DNA of 64,000 bases, from positions 38,842-102,841 of the forward strand of contig JACQXY010000003.1 in the NCBI GenBank assembly GCA_016208485.1, written 5' to 3'. This document shows, one piece after another, positions 61,501-64,000 of this stretch. The translations under genes were made by a program, and so were the position numbers. Each line of letters opens with the position of its first letter. The first letter of the stretch is position 1. The notes under the pieces were generated by a model, which was given only the letters and a program-made list of their open reading frames with translations, was not told the DNA's origin and did not search any database. This DNA comes from Acidobacteriota bacterium. GTDB taxonomy: Bacteria; Actinomycetota; AC-67.

Positions 61501-62784
61501 CTAGCCGCGTGAGCCGGCGGCCCGGAACCCCGCGCGCGCGGCCTCGACCGTCGCATCCACGTCGGCCTCGGTGTGCGCGGCGGACAGGAACCACGCCTCG
61601 AAGGCGCTCGGCGGCAGGTTGATCCCGCGCGCGCCGTGGAAGAAGCGCGCGAACGCGGCCGTGTCCTGCGCGCGGGCGGACCGGTAGTCGGTGACGGGAA
61701 CGGGCGAGAAGAACGCCGAGAAGAGCGACCCCTCGCGGTTGATCGAGAGCGGGACGCCCGCATCCCGGGCGGCGCCGTCGAGCCCGCGGCACAGACGCAC
61801 GGCGAGCGCCTCCAGCCGCCCGTACGGCGGATCCTCGGCGAGCGCCTCCAGGGTCGCGAGCCCCGCGGCGACCGCCACCGGGTTTCCCGACAGCGTCCCC
61901 GCCTGGTAGACGGGTCCCGCGGGGGCGAGTGAGTCCATGAGCGCCGCGCGCCCGCCGAGCGCGCCCATCGGCAGCCCTCCGCCGATCACCTTCCCGAGGC
62001 AGGTCAGATCGGGACGCACGCCGAAACGCACCTGAGCCCCTCCCGGCCCGAGCCGGAACCCGGTGATCACCTCGTCCAGGACGAGCAGCGCCCCGTGCCG
62101 GTCGCACAGCGTCCGCAGGCCCTCGAGGAATCCCGGCACCGGGGGCACCACCCCCATGTTCGCGGCGACCGGCTCCGCGATGACGCAGGCGATCTCGTCC
62201 CCGCGCGCGTGAAACAGCTCCTCGAGCCGGCCGGGGTCGTTGAACGCGACGACCGCGGTGTCGGCCGCCGCCCCCTCGGTCACCCCGGGCGTGCCGGGGA
62301 TCCCGAAGGTCGCCACCCCGGAGCCGGCGTCGACGAGCAGCGAGTCGGAATGCCCGTGGTAGCAGCCGGCCAACTTGACCACGACCCTCCGGCCAGTCGC
62401 GCCGCGCGCGAGCCGCACCGCCGTCATCGCGGCCTCGGTGCCGCTCGAGACGAGCCTCACCTTCTCGATCGAAGGAACCGACGCGGAGATCCGCTCGGCG
62501 ATAAGCACCTCCGCCTCGGTCGGCGCGCCGAAAGACGACCCAAGCTCCGCCGCGCGCGCGACGGCCTCGACCACCCCGGGGTGCGCGTGGCCGAGGATCA
62601 TGGCGCCCCAGGACTGCACGTAGTCGATCCGCTCGACGCCGTCGGCGTCCCAGACGCGCGAGCCGAGACCGCGCGCGAGGAACCGGGGAGTGCCGCCCAC
62701 CGCCGCGTAGGCCCGGACCGGCGAGTTCACCCCGCCCGGGATGACCCGCAGGGCGCGGGCGAACAAGTCCTCGGACCGCGTCAT
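61501..62784 (-). CDS. hemL: Glutamate-1-semialdehyde 2,1-aminomutase
   Basis: A 427-residue PLP enzyme that makes 5-aminolevulinate for heme. [15 protein letters not shown] at the start, YHGHSD in the substrate region, [10 protein letters not shown] and the PLP-binding Lys in [13 protein letters not shown] (about residue 262) are all present. The ATG at 62784 overlaps the upstream glutaredoxin-like gene by four bases (ATGA). Confidence 0.95.
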   Translation of the reverse strand: MTRSEDLFARALRVIPGGVNSPVRAYAAVGGTPRFLARGLGSRVWDADGVERIDYVQSWGAMILGHAHPGVVEAVARAAELGSSFGAPTEAEVLIAERISASVPSIEKVRLVSSGTEAAMTAVRLARGATGRRVVVKLAGCYHGHSDSLLVDAGSGVATFGIPGTPGVTEGAAADTAVVAFNDPGRLEELFHARGDEIACVIAEPVAANMGVVPPVPGFLEGLRTLCDRHGALLVLDEVITGFRLGPGGAQVRFGVRPDLTCLGKVIGGGLPMGALGGRAALMDSLAPAGPVYQAGTLSGNPVAVAAGLATLEALAEDPPYGRLEALAVRLCRGLDGAARDAGVPLSINREGSLFSAFFSPVPVTDYRSARAQDTAAFARFFHGARGINLPPSAFEAWFLSAAHTEADVDATVEAARAGFRAAGSRG

Positions 62785-63026
62785 CGCCGAGCCCCCCACC
62801 GGCGTCGCCGGAGCGCCGCGCGCACCGCGCGCTCACTCACCCGGCCCTCGGTCACGGCCCGCCCGTCCACCTCGATCACCGGGACGCGGAGCGAGTAGCG
62901 CGGATCCGCCGCCACCTCGTAGGGGTGGCCGATCCGGTCGAGCATCTGGCGCGCATCGTCGCAGAGGTGGCAGCCGGGCTTGGAGAAGAGCACCAGGCGG
63001 CGCATGTCGGGGAGCGGACCGCTCAT
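62781..63026 (-). CDS. Glutaredoxin-like protein
   Basis: An 81-residue thioredoxin-fold protein with the active site [16 protein letters not shown] (CxxC, residues 19-22) and [12 protein letters not shown] as the cis-Pro strand. The family (PF05768-like) is common beside heme genes in Actinomycetota. The C-terminus is Arg-rich. It overlaps both neighbours by four bases. Confidence 0.85.
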   Translation of the reverse strand: MSGPLPDMRRLVLFSKPGCHLCDDARQMLDRIGHPYEVAADPRYSLRVPVIEVDGRAVTEGRVSERAVRAALRRRRWGARR

Positions 63027-63721
63027 TCCGGCGGGGTGCCGGCCGCGGCGCGCGGCGCGCGCGACGCCATCAGGAATCCGACGAACATGACGGCCACGCC
63101 GACCGCGAGCGTGACCGAGAAGACGCTCCCGCGCGCGAGCCGCGCGAGCGCGCTCCCCCCGGCCGCGACGATGGTCACCCCGGCCGCGATCGTCCAGTTC
63201 GCGCGGACGCGCCCAACCGGCGGGCGAACGTCCCCGCGCCGCCGCCCCGAGAGGATCGCGATCAGGACCACGATCGCCCACGCCGGGATCGAGTAGAGGC
63301 TCGCGAGCGTCCGGACCGAGGGGTCCGGGCGCCAGGCGAAGGAACCGCGCGGGATGTCCTTCACACCGAGGATGAAGGGGTTGACCGTCCCGCCGGCGAC
63401 CCGGACGATCCCCCAGACGGTCCCGGCCGCGACTGCGACGAGCGCGAGAAGGGTGAGCGGCCGGCGGCCGAGCAGCGCGATGCTCCCGAGCGCGAGCCAG
63501 GGCACGTTCAGCAGCGCGCCGAACAGCCAGTAGAGCCGGTACAGCGTCGGGTCCCAGCCGCCGGAGACCCCGGCCGCGACGGCGAGGGAGGCGATCGCGA
63601 ACTCCGCCATCGCGACCCCCCACGCCAGCTCGGACAGGCGCCGGCGCCTGGAGAAGCGGCGGAAGAGCGCGATGGAGAAGACGGCGCTCACGAGCGTCGC
63701 CACCACGGGGAAGACGACCAC
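63023..63721 (-). CDS. Multi-pass membrane protein of unknown function
   Basis: A 232-residue protein with seven hydrophobic helices (for example FPVVATLVSAVFSIALF, LAVGVAVMFVGFLMA). I chose the GTG at 63721 because GGAGGGG lies just before it; upstream frame is within the neighbouring gene. An external-type loop around ILGVKDIPRGSF separates helices 4 and 5. No family recognised; coupled to the glutaredoxin-like gene. Confidence 0.75.
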   Translation of the reverse strand: MVVFPVVATLVSAVFSIALFRRFSRRRRLSELAWGVAMAEFAIASLAVAAGVSGGWDPTLYRLYWLFGALLNVPWLALGSIALLGRRPLTLLALVAVAAGTVWGIVRVAGGTVNPFILGVKDIPRGSFAWRPDPSVRTLASLYSIPAWAIVVLIAILSGRRRGDVRPPVGRVRANWTIAAGVTIVAAGGSALARLARGSVFSVTLAVGVAVMFVGFLMASRAPRAAAGTPPE

Positions 63722-63767
63722 ATCCCCTCCTCTCGCGCCGGGCCCGAGCCCGGGCCACCCCTTGACT

Positions 63768-64000
63768 CTAGCGAGTTCCGCCGTCGCGGATCGCGCGCCG
63801 GAGCACCTTGCCGACCTGGGTGTGGGGCAGCTCACCCGCGAACTCCACCACCTGCGGGCACTTGAAACGGGCGAGCGAGCCGCGGCAGAAATCGACGACC
63901 TCATCCTCGGTCGCGGCCTCGCCGGGGCGCAGGACCACGACCGCCTTGATCGCCTCGCCGGTGTAGGGGTGCGGGATGCCGACGACGGCCGCGTCGGCGA
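63768..64000 (-). CDS. Acyl-CoA ligase / AMP-binding enzyme, C-terminal end
   Basis: Only the last 76 codons are in the window. The sequence matches the C-terminal domain of AMP-forming acyl-CoA synthetases: DAAVVGIPHPYTGEAIKAVV, FCRGSLARFKCPQ and the A10 catalytic Lys motif LPHTQVGKVLRR. The substrate cannot be told from this part. It stops 47 bases before the membrane-protein gene. Confidence 0.88.
   Translation of the reverse strand, partial: ADAAVVGIPHPYTGEAIKAVVVLRPGEAATEDEVVDFCRGSLARFKCPQVVEFAGELPHTQVGKVLRRAIRDGGTR

Overview
The window is one contiguous piece of a high-GC bacterial chromosome, most likely a deep-branching member of the Actinomycetota. The evidence is gene order and family content. 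A menaquinone-reductase (MenJ-type) gene is followed by nuoA-N, then a polyprenyl diphosphate synthase, then a second nuo cluster that goes from D straight to H without E, F and G. This layout is known from Streptomyces and relatives. There is also a HisKA_2 kinase paired with an ANTAR response regulator, system II cytochrome c maturation genes, frequent GTG/TTG starts and frequent 1-4 base stop/start overlaps. Cytochrome b is split into b6-like and subunit-IV-like halves, which is unusual for core Actinomycetota and argues against assigning a genus.

Layout. Bases 1-4261 (minus): nuo cluster 1, A-B-C-D-H-I, running off the left edge. 4435-6006 (minus): DUF402 protein and polyprenyl diphosphate synthase. 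6171-7386: a small toxin-antitoxin pair with a frameshifted toxin, a secreted protein of unknown function and a relic copy of the polyprenyl synthase start region. 7730-23743 (minus): complete 14-gene nuo operon preceded by the menJ-like gene and by a perfect Rex-type operator. 23862-35627 (minus): accessory island with BrnT/BrnA, a type I restriction-modification locus (hsdM, DUF262 nuclease-like, hsdS, Schlafen/AlbA_2 ATPase-like, hsdR) and a small membrane protein. 35936-40447 (minus): zwf-pgi-gnd-cyclase operon. 40665-42424 (minus): AbiEi/AbiEii. 42837-47569 (minus): cytochrome c maturation (CcsA, ResB, CcdA, ResA-like) and a degenerate HD-GYP protein. 47774-56013 (plus): sensor kinase, ANTAR regulator, a structured leader with terminator and a seven-gene exported copper/thiol operon. 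56135-60694 (plus): cytochrome bc operon with an extra ferredoxin. 60691-64000 (minus): VapBC, hemL, a glutaredoxin-like protein, a membrane protein and the end of an acyl-CoA ligase gene.

How the genes work together. Most of the window is a menaquinone-based respiratory chain: two complex I forms, quinone tail synthesis and reduction, a bc-type complex with its cytochrome c, and the heme and cytochrome c assembly genes (hemL, CcsA/ResB/CcdA/ResA).

The most interesting part is 47774-56013. A membrane kinase with a His/Met-rich loop is coupled to an ANTAR (RNA-binding antiterminator) regulator. Immediately after the regulator gene lies a promoter, two back-to-back hairpins each with a six-base loop, and an intrinsic terminator whose 5' arm overlaps the second hairpin. 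This is the architecture of ANTAR-controlled antitermination leaders, although the first loop base is C in both hairpins rather than the A of the described consensus. The operon behind it encodes cupredoxins, a multicopper oxidase, a beta-propeller lipoprotein and thioredoxin-like lipoproteins. I infer a metal- or redox-responsive antitermination circuit controlling an uncharacterised extracytoplasmic copper electron-transfer system.
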